This document shows, in pieces, positions 1 through 9,119 of a stretch of 64,000 nucleotides of DNA (position 1 is its first letter; the number at the start of each line of letters is the position of its first letter). This DNA is from Blattamonas nauphoetae (taxonomy: Eukaryota > Preaxostyla > Oxymonadida), in assembly GCA_033064195.1 (NCBI GenBank), contig JARBJD010000151.1:62001-126000 (forward strand), given 5' to 3'. A program made the translations under genes and the position numbers. The notes below the pieces were generated by a model. The model worked only from the letters and a program-made list of their open reading frames with translations, did no database searches and had not been told where the DNA came from.

Positions 1-100
1 GCACTTTTCATTTATCGTTTCCAACAGTCCTCGCTCTTCTTTCTTTTCGTTGCTGATTCTGCTCTACCATACCCTCAGCAGGCAGCATTTGTGATGTGCG

Positions 101-1560
101 GTGGATCAGTCTCCACATGTCCAGCAAGTGACGCTCCATGACATGCCGAGCCGAAGACGGGCGTCGAAGATGAGCGAAGAACTGTCAAAACGGGATGGTC
201 CCAAAAGTGGTGATATCGGACAAATTGACGAAGAAAACATCTCAGAAGACGGAGAGAGTGCAAACCACACTCGTTTTAGTGACAAGCAGGACATTTTGAG
301 TGAGGAGCTGATCCAAGTTTGTGTTGCGAACCTTCTTGTCTTCTATTAACCCTATTCGGTCTCTCTCGACTTTTCATCGTTTTTGCCTTCAATTTGTCTC
401 TTTTCATTTTGAATTCACACTCATTTTTTACAGGACCAGCTTCGGATGAGCGATCTGGAATTTGGGCGATTGAGTGGCGGTCTTGTGCATTCCCGCTCCG
501 AAAACGACGCTGAATGGGAAAGAACAGACGTACTGTCGGAACAGCGTGAGATTGGAGCACACAGAAACATCATTCTCCACTCTTGACACCACCTCACTCA
601 CAACACTTGGCTGTCCCAGACTCACCCTCCCCACCATCCTCCCACCACTCTCTCACCGACCTCCGCTCTCCTCTGCCGCAAACCATCGACTCTTCGCATT
701 TCGATTCTCACTCCACCTCGCCTCGTCCACTCTCACACGCACTTCACACTCCTTCTCCTTCCCAACACAAGTCTGAATCGCACTCACAATCATATTCAAA
801 CCACGGAATTCTGATCAAAATAAAAGAAGAGAGACATCTCGCGTGGAGGAACAAGAAAACGATTTGGACGTCTCGATCGACAACGGGACGCCTCTCAAAT
901 CCATTGTGGGGACACCTGCCTATCTGTTCATGATGGAGTGTCGTGACGCGGAGAGGATGATCAGACAGGAGTTTGTGGCGTGCTTGGGAGACACACTCTT
1001 TCAGGTCGAAGGAATCACTCCGCCTGTTCTCAAATCACTCGGCGGATCCACACTATCCAAGAACGATGCATAGATAATGATGTCCTTTGTGATGTCGTTT
1101 GGACGCTCGGTGATTGAGAATGTGGTGATTCATGTGGACAAGGAAACAGATGCGAAGGATGAGAAGACAACTGACAAGTCACAGATTCTAACTCGAACAG
1201 AAAATCTTGTGAGTCGATTGATTTCCCGCGAGATCGACATTGGGGTGACCGCATTCATCACTGAGACGACTCGCATGCGGAAGGAGGGGAAGGAGAAAAG
1301 GAGAAACGATGCCCAAGCGTCTTCCTCGCCTTTTGGATCGCCGCCCGTTCCCACTCCAACGTCGATGCTCACACCCAGTCCACCATCCCCACTCTCAAAA
1401 CTGACACTCCCGCCAAGCCCGTTCAACAAAAGCTTGTCTGCTTCACAATCTTTGGGAGCACTGACACCCGATCCAGTTACGCCTTCCATTCTCCTTTGGA
1501 TCCAACTGTCGGAAGAACGATCGCTTCTTTCTCAGACTCGCGTTGGAAGGACGTGTTGAG
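101..1560 (+). pseudogene. Decayed host gene remnants, Ser/Pro-rich
   Basis: Several adjoining plus-strand reading frames look like host coding sequence but do not form one open gene. A charged Ser/Glu-rich stretch (about 120-316) is followed by a likely 117-bp intron (317-433, donor GTTTGT, acceptor ACAG), and the frame resumes as an acidic, Arg-rich segment to about 590. Then come a Ser/Pro/His-rich low-complexity stretch (585-830), a segment with VGTPAYLF and GITPPVLKSLGG (845-1070) and a Ser/Pro-rich stretch (1300-1480). Stops and frame changes separate them. The composition matches disordered host proteins elsewhere in the window. I do not recognise the protein. It may be one decayed gene or several fragments; it could also be a real gene with introns I failed to place. 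Confidence 0.35.
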
Positions 1561-2470
1561 CTATCGAACGTTCGCTTCGTGTGGGAAGCTGAACGTGGCC
1601 TTGTCTCGCCCACTCCTCTCTTGCTCAGCTGGAACACTCGTCATCTCGCCATCTTCGTTCACTGCCACCGATCAATCTCAACTCACTGTCCCTCTCGTCT
1701 GTTCTTTCTCTCTCTCCTCATCTGCCTCCAACTCAGCGACGGACCAAATGAGGATTGAAATGGAAGAAGTGGAATTCTCGAATCTGAATGTGGATGGATC
1801 AGTTGATGGGGTTGTGCAGATCGAAGGAGCTGATTCTCTCCGACTGAAGAAAGTTGACTTTTCGAACGTGAAGAACGGAGCATCCGATGCCGTTCGAATC
1901 TTCGTGATGGGAGCTGGTCCACTCTCCTTCTCTACCCGAACGCATTCGACGGAGAGACTGTGGTTGTGAGTGGAACAGAGAAGGATGGGATGTGGTGTGG
2001 CGAGGCTGATTTCCCGTGCAGAAGCCTGAACGAGGCGGACAAGCATCTGAAACACGCACTTCCGTCGACAATGGAAGTTCAGACATCTGCTGTCCTCCAC
2101 TCAGAGCTGGACCTCACTCACGACATCACGAAAATCACATCAGGAAGCGGAGAGAAGGGCAGAGTGGATGTGTCGAGAGAAGGATGTCTCGTGAACCAAA
2201 CAGACACCCCCACTCACTCTGATTCTGTGTTGTTGCATCGACCGTTCGCTGTTCCCCGTCTTCTTCCCGAATCGACGCCTTCTCCGTCTGATGGATGGAC
2301 AGCGAGAGGTGGAATGAGCAACACGTGGCGATCGGATGGACTGAATGATTATGCATCGAAAGCAACTTCGAGAAGAGTGCGAAATGGAGAGAAGACGTTT
2401 TTTACCCTCTTTTCAGTGTTCATTCTATCACACTACAACCATTTCGCTTTTTCAAGATTCTTATTTTGAC
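1480..2470 (+). pseudogene. Fragment of beta-helix surface-protein family
   Basis: Short beta-strand repeats (VEFSNLNVDGSVDG, LRLKKVDFSNVKNG) are followed, after a frame change near 1940, by a segment with GMWCGEADFPCRSLNEADKHL (2 Cys) and a second strand-rich run ending near 2220. The CG-x3-(F/Y)PC-x-SL-x2-A module followed by strand repeats is what I associate with the big surface-protein families of oxymonads (right-handed beta-helix ectodomain, one membrane anchor). No signal peptide, membrane segment or intact frame is present, so it is a broken internal piece. It ends about 130 bp before the left repeat of the first Polinton-like element. A related broken gene lies at 10.2-13.9 kb on the other strand. 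Confidence 0.5.
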
Positions 2471-2597
2471 CAATTGACACAACAATGAGACAAATATAGA
2501 TACGCCTAATTAAGTCATTGATCTCAGTCCCAAAAACCGGAACTGAGATCGATCGATCTCAGTTTCTGCTTGATCGATCTCATGTATCAAAGGTCTG

Positions 2598-3345
2598 CCA
2601 ATTACCCATTGACACATTGACATTTCCTGATCGGAGAATAAGCATTAATTCCTCGAGCCAGTTGGGTGTCACTGGGTGCTGTCACTGGGTTATAAGACTG
2701 AGCAAATGGGCTGTCATTAGTGCGAATCATTGATGTGCTGATCTATCCTTCGCTCATTGCTGGAGTATTACAATCTTATTGATTTATTATGAATTTGACA
2801 TTAATGGAACAATTTTCTTGATATTTCCTATTGACAGATTGACAGAAAGTGAGAAAGAATGTATCTATTCATTTATGTGAAGGTGCTTTTGAACATTGCT
2901 CACAGCAGATATATTACATTTGATGATAAAATAATTGGAAATTGAAAATGATGGAACAACTTTTTTGATTATACTCATTGACATATTGACATGAATAGCA
3001 TTAATGAAGAGACTTTAATTTTAAGCACTAGTGAGCTCCGTCAATTGTCTCGGAAAAAGTAAGCCCAAAAATGATCGTACGTGGACTTTTCAAAAATGAA
3101 ATCCAAAATAAAAATCTCAATTACCCATTGACACATTGACATTTCCTGATTGATGAAGAAGCATTAATTCCTCGAGCCACTGGGGTGTCACTGGGTGCTG
3201 TCACTGTGTTATCGGATTGAGTATTGTGAATGAAAGAGTGCACCATTGACGAAGTCATTAATGAACTTCAGAATCCTTGGATTTCTCAAAAATAAAGAAA
3301 AAAAGAGACTGAGATTATTGTTGAATTGTATTTAATCACTAATGA
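2598..3345 (+). repeat. Left terminal inverted repeat of element 1
   Basis: This matches the reverse complement of 27328-28062. Inside it are two copies (about 2598-2700 and 3117-3215) of a motif that starts CAATTACCCATTGACACATT and ends in a TGTCACTGGGT box, spaced about 520 bp. Short TCAATGTGTCAATGGGT-like words recur throughout. Just outside, at 2520-2597, are GATCTCAG words that have no partner at the right end. Confidence 0.85.
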
Positions 3346-3446
3346 CTGAGACTCTTGTGAATTTGCATTTTTGATTTAACATTATTGGAATTTTAATCTC
3401 CATTAAAGAACACACAGAAATGAATCGACCAAAATACAATTCATAA

Positions 3447-4340
3447 ATGATTGAGAAAATGATTGATCACAATCTGTCGACCATCAATGATAATGCTGCT
3501 GTCATAAACTCACTTCAGTCGGAAGTAGAAACGAATCAGGAAGAAGTCGATTCACTCAAGAAGACAACAGAAGCACATAAGACAGCGATATCTTCAATCC
3601 AAAATGTGGTGAACACAAATGGATCTATCACTTGTTCAGCAGGTATTGCGACACCAACAATTGGAGGATTGATCAATGTGAATGGAGCGAAGTGGAACAT
3701 ATCAGAGGGATCACTTCCGAAGTATCCTGGAACATATCCATCATCAACATTCTCGTCAGGAATTTCAATATCGCAATCACTAGCAGAAACTTCTGGAATT
3801 CAATTCAATGGTGATGGTATCATTATGTGGTCTCCATGTGACAAACCAGCACTCTATTATTACGATGAGGACACAGGTTCAGGAGTGTTTTCAATATCCA
3901 CAACAGGAAGTTTTTCTCAACTGTCAGACCGAAGAGTGAAAAGAAATATTGTTCCATATCCTAATGTTCTTGAGCAACTGAATAAAGTTGAAATCGTACG
4001 CTACCAATTTAACACATTCGATTCGAAGATCAACAAAGTGACGAAACAAATCGAGAGCGAGACTGATGAAGAACACTTGAAGAACTGCAAAGAGAAATGC
4101 GAATGCTTGAAGAAGGAAAGAGAGAAGAAACACATCGGTTTAATAGCACAACAGATCCAAGACATATTCCCAGAGGTTGTGAATGATTCCAATCCAGATT
4201 GTCTTCAAGTTGATTATGCAGAACCCTCTTGCTTCTGTATCAAAGCCATTCAGGAACTGAGTAACATTGTCGGACAACCACAGACACTCATCAATGAACT
4301 GATCCAAAAATATAATTCACTGGTTAGTATTCCAACATGA
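3447..4340 (+). CDS. Fibre-like protein with S74 chaperone domain
   Basis: The protein has 297 residues. Residues 1-60 are heptad-rich and probably form a trimeric coiled coil. The middle is Gly/Ser/Thr-rich and strand-rich (about 60-160). The C-terminal part (about 160-280) has the peptidase S74 / endosialidase intramolecular-chaperone signature: SDRRVKRNI, then YQF, HIGLIAQQIQDIFPEVV and VDYAE. In phage tail spikes this domain drives trimerisation and cuts itself off at the Ser of the SD(R/I)R motif. Here it would fit a receptor-binding fibre of the virion. Inside it is a charged, Cys-containing insertion (about 192-225). It lies next to the left terminal repeat and converges with the neighbouring 150-residue gene, overlapping by 17 bp. 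Element 2 has no counterpart. The domain call rests on motifs only. Confidence 0.75.
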   Translation: MIEKMIDHNLSTINDNAAVINSLQSEVETNQEEVDSLKKTTEAHKTAISSIQNVVNTNGSITCSAGIATPTIGGLINVNGAKWNISEGSLPKYPGTYPSSTFSSGISISQSLAETSGIQFNGDGIIMWSPCDKPALYYYDEDTGSGVFSISTTGSFSQLSDRRVKRNIVPYPNVLEQLNKVEIVRYQFNTFDSKINKVTKQIESETDEEHLKNCKEKCECLKKEREKKHIGLIAQQIQDIFPEVVNDSNPDCLQVDYAEPSCFCIKAIQELSNIVGQPQTLINELIQKYNSLVSIPT

Positions 4341-4734
4341 GATCAACCAGAAATTCATAGTACTCTTTGGTTATTTTTCCATTGATTGTCTCGGTTGTTT
4401 CCATCTCAATTGAATCGCCAGAACTGTCTTTGAACCAGATCTTCACAATTGATTGTCGAGTAGTTAATTCCCACTTCTTTCGCTTCGCAATCTGTTCATT
4501 GCAGAAAGCAACAAACGAGTCGTTGAATGCATCAGTTTGAATCCAATCACCATGGATTGTGATATGCTGAGGAATGTCTTTTGATGTCACTATTGTTGAA
4601 CCGTTAATCTCTTCTTTCACATGAATAAGTTTACAGTCGAGAAAGTGAATGTATTTTTGATTTCTGGAATTAGTAAAATCAGGCGGCAATTGAGTAGTGT
4701 GAGAGTTCTGAATTGAGAAATAGCGTTTGACCAT
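4324..4734 (-). CDS. Conserved small protein downstream of minor capsid
   Basis: The protein has 136 residues from the Met of MVKRYFSIQNS. The longer open frame starts 14 codons earlier, but the T-rich upstream motif shared by the other element genes falls inside those codons (4749-4760), so I prefer the inner start. The protein alternates strands and charged loops, with IVKIWFKDSSG and ETTETINGK in the second half. There is no signal peptide or membrane segment. I do not recognise the fold. The copy at 45843-46253 is very similar along its whole length, and both sit directly after the minor capsid gene on the same strand, so a virion or assembly role is the contextual inference. Confidence 0.75.
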   Translation of the reverse strand: MVKRYFSIQNSHTTQLPPDFTNSRNQKYIHFLDCKLIHVKEEINGSTIVTSKDIPQHITIHGDWIQTDAFNDSFVAFCNEQIAKRKKWELTTRQSIVKIWFKDSSGDSIEMETTETINGKITKEYYEFLVDLMLEY

Positions 4735-4748
4735 TACTGTTTTATACA

Positions 4749-4760
4749 AAAATAAAAAAT
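4749..4760 (-). promoter_or_regulatory. T-rich motif before 136-residue gene
   Basis: Reads TTTTTTATTTTTG on the minus strand, 14 bp from the preferred ATG and inside the longer open frame. Confidence 0.6.
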
Positions 4761-4775
4761 CAAACTGTTCTATCA

Positions 4776-6494
4776 TTAATATCCTCTCTTCACTTCTTCA
4801 TACGCTTCTTGGAGTCGACGATCAATAACGTATCGCACTCGTGGTTTTCCACTTTCAATCCAGAACAACCAGTATGTTGCCTGATGTAATGCCAAAATAG
4901 GTGGAGGAGGACCTTCTGGAGTTGATGTGAAATATGGATCCAGTTCTCCTTGAATCATTGGAGTTCCTCTGAAGACAATATTGATAGATTCAGCTGTCGA
5001 AATACCTTCTTCTCCACCAGCAATTTCGCTTCGATCTGTTGGAACCATAAATGTGAAACAAGTAGCATCTGTTGCACCTCTTCTTCTCGGTTGTTGACGG
5101 TTTTCTCCATTGTAGAAGTACTTGATGAGGCGAGGATGACATATCGAATTTTCGAACTCTTCAGTAGCAGAACAACCGATGAAATCACCATTCACCATCA
5201 TCATTTGATAGAACTCAGGTGAAGTTGTTGACATTGGGAAATTAGGGAAGTTGCTTCCGAGCATTTCGAAATGACCAACGTATTGAGGATTTCTGAAGAC
5301 TGTACACTCATTTGGTCTCTCAGGGAACAAGCACATCAGGTTCATGAGATTGTTGAGTTTGATACTGATGTTTGATCTCACTCCCATGGCATTTGCTTTT
5401 GATTGGAACGATTGTGTGTCAATTCTTTCTGCTTTGAGAACATACAGAGTCTTGGAATAAGTATTTATCAGTGATTGTTTTGTTGCATCAGTGATTTGAT
5501 ATCCGTAGCAAATCGAAGTGACTTTATCAACTGATGAATTGAGAACTGTGTATGTTTGAACACGGAAATTGACCCGTGGAACAGTTACAATTGATCCATT
5601 TGCTTTGGTTAAGCCTTCGTATTGGGAAACTGGATTGCCGATTTGTGTAAACTCTTGTGTTAAGACACAGTATTCTCCTTCAAACATGATTGACATTCGA
5701 TCTGAACCTACTGTGTGTGTTACAGATGTTGCTCCATAGCCAAGACTAGATGAATCTTGAACTGATTTACGAATGACAGTTGAAGGTCGTATCGGACAAT
5801 ACACAAGAGAATCAGTTGTCAAATGAAATCTCAAACGTAAATTGCCAAAGATGGAATTAGGATATTGATCAAAAGTACTAAGTGGAAGGAGATTAACGAA
5901 TGGAATAACTAGTGGAATAGTAAATGTGATTGATGTAGGTAAATCAGAGAGATTCTTATACAACGGAGTATAATAGTATCCACACACACTTGGATCCATT
6001 CTCTGAACGTTTTCCCAAAGACTATAGCAATGCTTCATATTGTTTTTCTCTTCAAATGATTTGAAAGTGTGATACAGGAACGATTCGTGAATGTGATTAT
6101 TCTGAAGTGTGTTGTCAATAATGTTTCCTTGACTGTCGACGAGTCTCATATCTCGAATTGCATCTGATGATGATTTGAATCCAAAGAACATTCCGTACAA
6201 ACCGACTTCTGGAATCCCAGGGTCATCAGAGGGTCTGAAAACTGGAACTGTCACAGTTAGATCTATTCGCAAATGACTCTTCGAAAATTCAGTCACATCA
6301 TGACCGTCATAGCACAATGGAACTTCAATCTCATCTCCGATTCTGCATGGCATAGGAGGATTTGTTGGATGTACTTCCTGAATTGAATATTGATGAGGTT
6401 CTGAATCCCATTGTTTCGGTAAGTACGATTGCACTTCGATTTGCTCAATTAATGTCGATGTTGGTTTGGATTGATTTGATCTGATACTTCTCAT
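4776..6494 (-). CDS. Minor capsid (penton-like) protein, Polinton
   Basis: The protein has 572 residues. It starts MRSIRSNQSKP and has a Pro-rich early segment (HPTNPPMPCRIGDEIEVPL) followed by a long strand-rich body. It lies immediately downstream of the major capsid gene and is of the size and position expected for the Polinton minor capsid/penton protein. N-terminal phrasing such as EIEVPLCYDGHDVTEFSKSHLRIDL parallels the EIIIPLTGNQDICQIDDSFITF phrase of the neighbouring capsid protein, so the two probably share a jelly-roll ancestry. A close copy lies in element 2, where it is split by an inserted segment. A T-rich upstream motif is present 7 bp before the start codon. The fold assignment is inferred from context. 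Confidence 0.7.
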   Translation of the reverse strand: MRSIRSNQSKPTSTLIEQIEVQSYLPKQWDSEPHQYSIQEVHPTNPPMPCRIGDEIEVPLCYDGHDVTEFSKSHLRIDLTVTVPVFRPSDDPGIPEVGLYGMFFGFKSSSDAIRDMRLVDSQGNIIDNTLQNNHIHESFLYHTFKSFEEKNNMKHCYSLWENVQRMDPSVCGYYYTPLYKNLSDLPTSITFTIPLVIPFVNLLPLSTFDQYPNSIFGNLRLRFHLTTDSLVYCPIRPSTVIRKSVQDSSSLGYGATSVTHTVGSDRMSIMFEGEYCVLTQEFTQIGNPVSQYEGLTKANGSIVTVPRVNFRVQTYTVLNSSVDKVTSICYGYQITDATKQSLINTYSKTLYVLKAERIDTQSFQSKANAMGVRSNISIKLNNLMNLMCLFPERPNECTVFRNPQYVGHFEMLGSNFPNFPMSTTSPEFYQMMMVNGDFIGCSATEEFENSICHPRLIKYFYNGENRQQPRRRGATDATCFTFMVPTDRSEIAGGEEGISTAESINIVFRGTPMIQGELDPYFTSTPEGPPPPILALHQATYWLFWIESGKPRVRYVIDRRLQEAYEEVKRGY

Positions 6495-6500
6495 TTATAG

Positions 6501-6512
6501 AAAAATAAAAAA
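6501..6512 (-). promoter_or_regulatory. T-rich motif before minor capsid
   Basis: TTTTTTATTTTT then CTATAAATG; the start codon is 6 bp downstream. Confidence 0.65.
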
Positions 6513-6542
6513 TACAATATACATTTTTTCTTTTGTACTTTT

Positions 6543-8411
6543 TCAATGTGGTAAAATGCCAAGCTCCTTGTGCAACGTCTTAAGTGTGTGATTTGGATAG
6601 TACTCGACTCTTGGTTCGCCATTGCTATATCGCAAGACCCACCATGTGGTTGCAGTAGTTGCTAGAATCGGTGCTGGAGGATGCGTAAATGTTGTCATAT
6701 TCCCACCACTTTCACTTGGGTTGTAAACATTATAGTATGTGTCAATATTGCCTTGATATATTGGCTGAGATCTCAAAGTGACAGGAACATTTTGACCTCT
6801 TGAACTGATTGAATCATTACAGTTTGTTGGACATCCACTTCTCTGAGTTGGAAAGCACAGAAGGAAGTCAGTATTGTCATGAATCGGACGCACTCTAGTC
6901 ATTGTTTCATTTGGATATGTTCCGTCACCAGTGAGTTTATCTTCGACAAGAGAATCCGTCAATGATCGCTCCAAATCATCAGGAACTGTAAGGTACGAAT
7001 CAAGATTGAGAGTCGATAATGCAAACTGATAGAAGCGAGCTCCAATAGTTGTTGTTGGTTGTTCTGGATAGTACTTGTTGAGTAGATTCACTTGGATATT
7101 CTTCTGCATTGGATTGTGAAAACAAGTGACTTCATTATCGTAATGTCGGAAGAGAAGCATGATATCTTTGGCATTAATGAGAACCATTTGCTGAGTACAA
7201 TCAATTCCTGATGGAGTCGGTGTCTTCTGAAATGGATAGAACGAGATCTTCTCTGCTGGAATTGTACCTGGACGATTTTGATACATATTCCTGAGACTCT
7301 CTTTCGCAATTTCTTTTATCTTGTGTCCGACACTCATGCAATAGACATCATCAATGCGATAATCCATAATGTTTAGTGAGATGTACTGATCCACAAATTC
7401 AGGTTCTGTAGCTACAACACCAGCAGAATTATAATAAATGTCTTGAGTTACAGTTGGTTGCAGAAATGATTGACCAATCTGAACGAAGTTCTTAGTGCAT
7501 GAGGTTACGAGATTGTTTAAGAAATGTGGACGATGCTGAATGCAATTGGAAATCGAAGGCTTTATGGATGGTGCTGTAGCTGTTCCATTAACGATTGACG
7601 AGAGTGTATTCTTGAAAGTGATTTCCGGATTCACTGGACAACAAACAAAAGCATCTTCATTGATGTACACACTCAATTTCAAATCACCAAAGAGACATCT
7701 TGGATAGTCAGTCATTCCAGAAAAGATCAGAAGATCTTCCAGATTGATTGACACACGAATTGGTACATCAATAGTGTCTTTGAACACTCCTGTTCCAGAT
7801 GTTGTTGTGAAGTCTGATAATGGAATATAAACACCAGCGACTGATTCATCGTGATTCCAAGCATTAGACCATGGCGTATGTGAGTGTTTTCGATTCTCCA
7901 ATTGACTCTTCGGTTTGATCATATTGTAGATGTGTGATTCCATAGATACATCATTAGTTGTTGTGCTGATGATTCTCTGATTGTTGTGAAGAACTGTAAG
8001 ACTACGAAAGATTGATGCTGAATGCTTGAGTCCAACAAAGATGAACATTCTCTCATTCATGAACGATCCAACCTTACCAGCAGTTGTGTTCCAATTATTG
8101 ACCTTCAGAGTTGCTGTCATTGTGAATGTGATAAAGGAATCATCAATTTGACAAATATCCTGGTTACCAGTCAATGGAATGATTATCTCCTGTCCCTTGT
8201 AGAAGCGTGAATTCTCAGATGGTTTCAATTCCTGAATGGAAGTACTATGTGCTCCATCATTTAAGAGAAAACTGATGTGATGTTCAGACATAAGTTGTTG
8301 TTGAATTTGACCAATATCATCTCGAGTGTACTTGATTGATCCAGTTGTATTTCCTGTCAATGATGTAGCTCCAGTTCTTTTATTTGTCAGATGTGTTATA
8401 TGCGAGTTCAT
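6543..8411 (-). CDS. Major capsid protein, double jelly-roll type (likely)
   Basis: The protein has 622 residues, beginning MNSHITHLTNKRTGATSLTG. It has the size expected of Polinton major capsid proteins (about 550-650 residues), is strand-rich throughout, and has no signal peptide. Regions such as GQEIIIPLTGNQDICQIDD, CLFGDLKLSVYINEDAF and PAPILATTATTWWVLRY are nearly word-for-word the same in the element 2 copy at 37219-39081. The gene sits between the minor capsid gene and two small MAPG proteins, all on the same strand, as in a late structural block. The T-rich upstream motif is at 8418-8429. I call it major capsid from size, position and conservation; a structure prediction would settle the double jelly-roll. 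Confidence 0.75.
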   Translation of the reverse strand: MNSHITHLTNKRTGATSLTGNTTGSIKYTRDDIGQIQQQLMSEHHISFLLNDGAHSTSIQELKPSENSRFYKGQEIIIPLTGNQDICQIDDSFITFTMTATLKVNNWNTTAGKVGSFMNERMFIFVGLKHSASIFRSLTVLHNNQRIISTTTNDVSMESHIYNMIKPKSQLENRKHSHTPWSNAWNHDESVAGVYIPLSDFTTTSGTGVFKDTIDVPIRVSINLEDLLIFSGMTDYPRCLFGDLKLSVYINEDAFVCCPVNPEITFKNTLSSIVNGTATAPSIKPSISNCIQHRPHFLNNLVTSCTKNFVQIGQSFLQPTVTQDIYYNSAGVVATEPEFVDQYISLNIMDYRIDDVYCMSVGHKIKEIAKESLRNMYQNRPGTIPAEKISFYPFQKTPTPSGIDCTQQMVLINAKDIMLLFRHYDNEVTCFHNPMQKNIQVNLLNKYYPEQPTTTIGARFYQFALSTLNLDSYLTVPDDLERSLTDSLVEDKLTGDGTYPNETMTRVRPIHDNTDFLLCFPTQRSGCPTNCNDSISSRGQNVPVTLRSQPIYQGNIDTYYNVYNPSESGGNMTTFTHPPAPILATTATTWWVLRYSNGEPRVEYYPNHTLKTLHKELGILPH

Positions 8412-8417
8412 TTTAAC

Positions 8418-8429
8418 AAAAATAAAAAA
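8418..8429 (-). promoter_or_regulatory. T-rich motif before major capsid
   Basis: TTTTTTATTTTTG then TTAAAATG on the minus strand. Confidence 0.65.
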
Positions 8430-8452
8430 TTACATTTATGCTTTAACTCTAG

Positions 8453-8752
8453 TTACTTTTTCTTTTTTGGTTTCTTCGCTTTCGGTTTCAGCTTTTCTTC
8501 TAGTTTCATTATTTCACCTCTGAGTTTGTTCGCAACTGCTGTGTTTCCTTCATTGATCGCTTGTTCATATTGTGCCATCTTTTCTGCATGGATTTGCTGA
8601 TCCGATTTCACATCTGGAATCATTTCAACACCTGTCTGTGCGACCTTCGAAATCAGTGGTCCAACAAAGGGAATTAGGTTCAGAAATGGAGCTCCAACTC
8701 TGAGTATATTTTTGCCAACTGCTGCTAATTTTGATAACCAACCTGGTGCCAT
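8453..8752 (-). CDS. Small MAPG protein, hydrophobic/Lys-rich
   Basis: The protein has 99 residues. It starts MAPGWLSKLAAVGK, has a hydrophobic amphipathic stretch around residues 15-45 (GAPFLNLIPFVGPLISKVA), then a helical charged section, and ends in a Lys/Pro run. The architecture recalls small membrane-active or core proteins of adeno-like virions (pVI-type), but no homology is claimed. The start tetrapeptide MAPG and the following K-L-x3-G-K pattern are shared with the next gene upstream (8787-9083), suggesting paired related functions. The element 2 copy is 36888-37190. Confidence 0.7.
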   Translation of the reverse strand: MAPGWLSKLAAVGKNILRVGAPFLNLIPFVGPLISKVAQTGVEMIPDVKSDQQIHAEKMAQYEQAINEGNTAVANKLRGEIMKLEEKLKPKAKKPKKKK

Positions 8753-8757
8753 TTATG

Positions 8758-8769
8758 AAAAATAAAAAT
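8758..8769 (-). promoter_or_regulatory. T-rich motif before 99-residue MAPG gene
   Basis: ATTTTTATTTTT then CATAAATG on the minus strand. Confidence 0.6.
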
Positions 8770-8786
8770 ATTGAATTACAACTTTA

Positions 8787-9083
8787 TTATTGTCGAAATT
8801 GTATCATTGGATTTTGGGACTGACTACCACTCCTTCCGAGATTCTGGTTGACTTCTGGACTATACTGCTGGTCAAATCCACGATTCATTGCTTTGTTTTG
8901 TTGATAGGTGTCCATCATTCCTCCTAAACCATTCAGTATTCCTCCAGCTGTTTGTCCGAATTTACTGTTCGTTTGAGAGAGTAATCCACCGCCGACTTGA
9001 AGCAATGTTGGAGCTAGAGGTTTGATGAATTGAAAGAACTGTTTTCCGATATTTTTGAGTTTGTTGAAACTTCCTGGTGCCAT
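8787..9083 (-). CDS. Small MAPG protein, Gly/Gln-rich
   Basis: The protein has 98 residues. It starts MAPGSFNKLKNIGKQF, then has a hydrophobic section (FIKPLAPTLLQVGGGLL), a Gly-rich section (GGILNGLGGMMD) and a Gln/Ser-rich tail. It has the same N-terminal plan as the neighbouring 99-residue protein but is otherwise different. The element 2 copy (36512-36853) keeps the first 65 residues almost unchanged but has a longer, different tail. Its position in the capsid block suggests a minor virion component. No known family was recognised. Confidence 0.7.
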   Translation of the reverse strand: MAPGSFNKLKNIGKQFFQFIKPLAPTLLQVGGGLLSQTNSKFGQTAGGILNGLGGMMDTYQQNKAMNRGFDQQYSPEVNQNLGRSGSQSQNPMIQFRQ

Positions 9084-9089
9084 TTATGT

Positions 9090-9101
9090 AAAAATAAAAA
9101 A
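9090..9101 (-). promoter_or_regulatory. T-rich motif before 98-residue MAPG gene
   Basis: TTTTTTATTTTT then ACATAAATG on the minus strand. Confidence 0.65.
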
Positions 9102-9119
9102 TACAATTCATTACTAATT

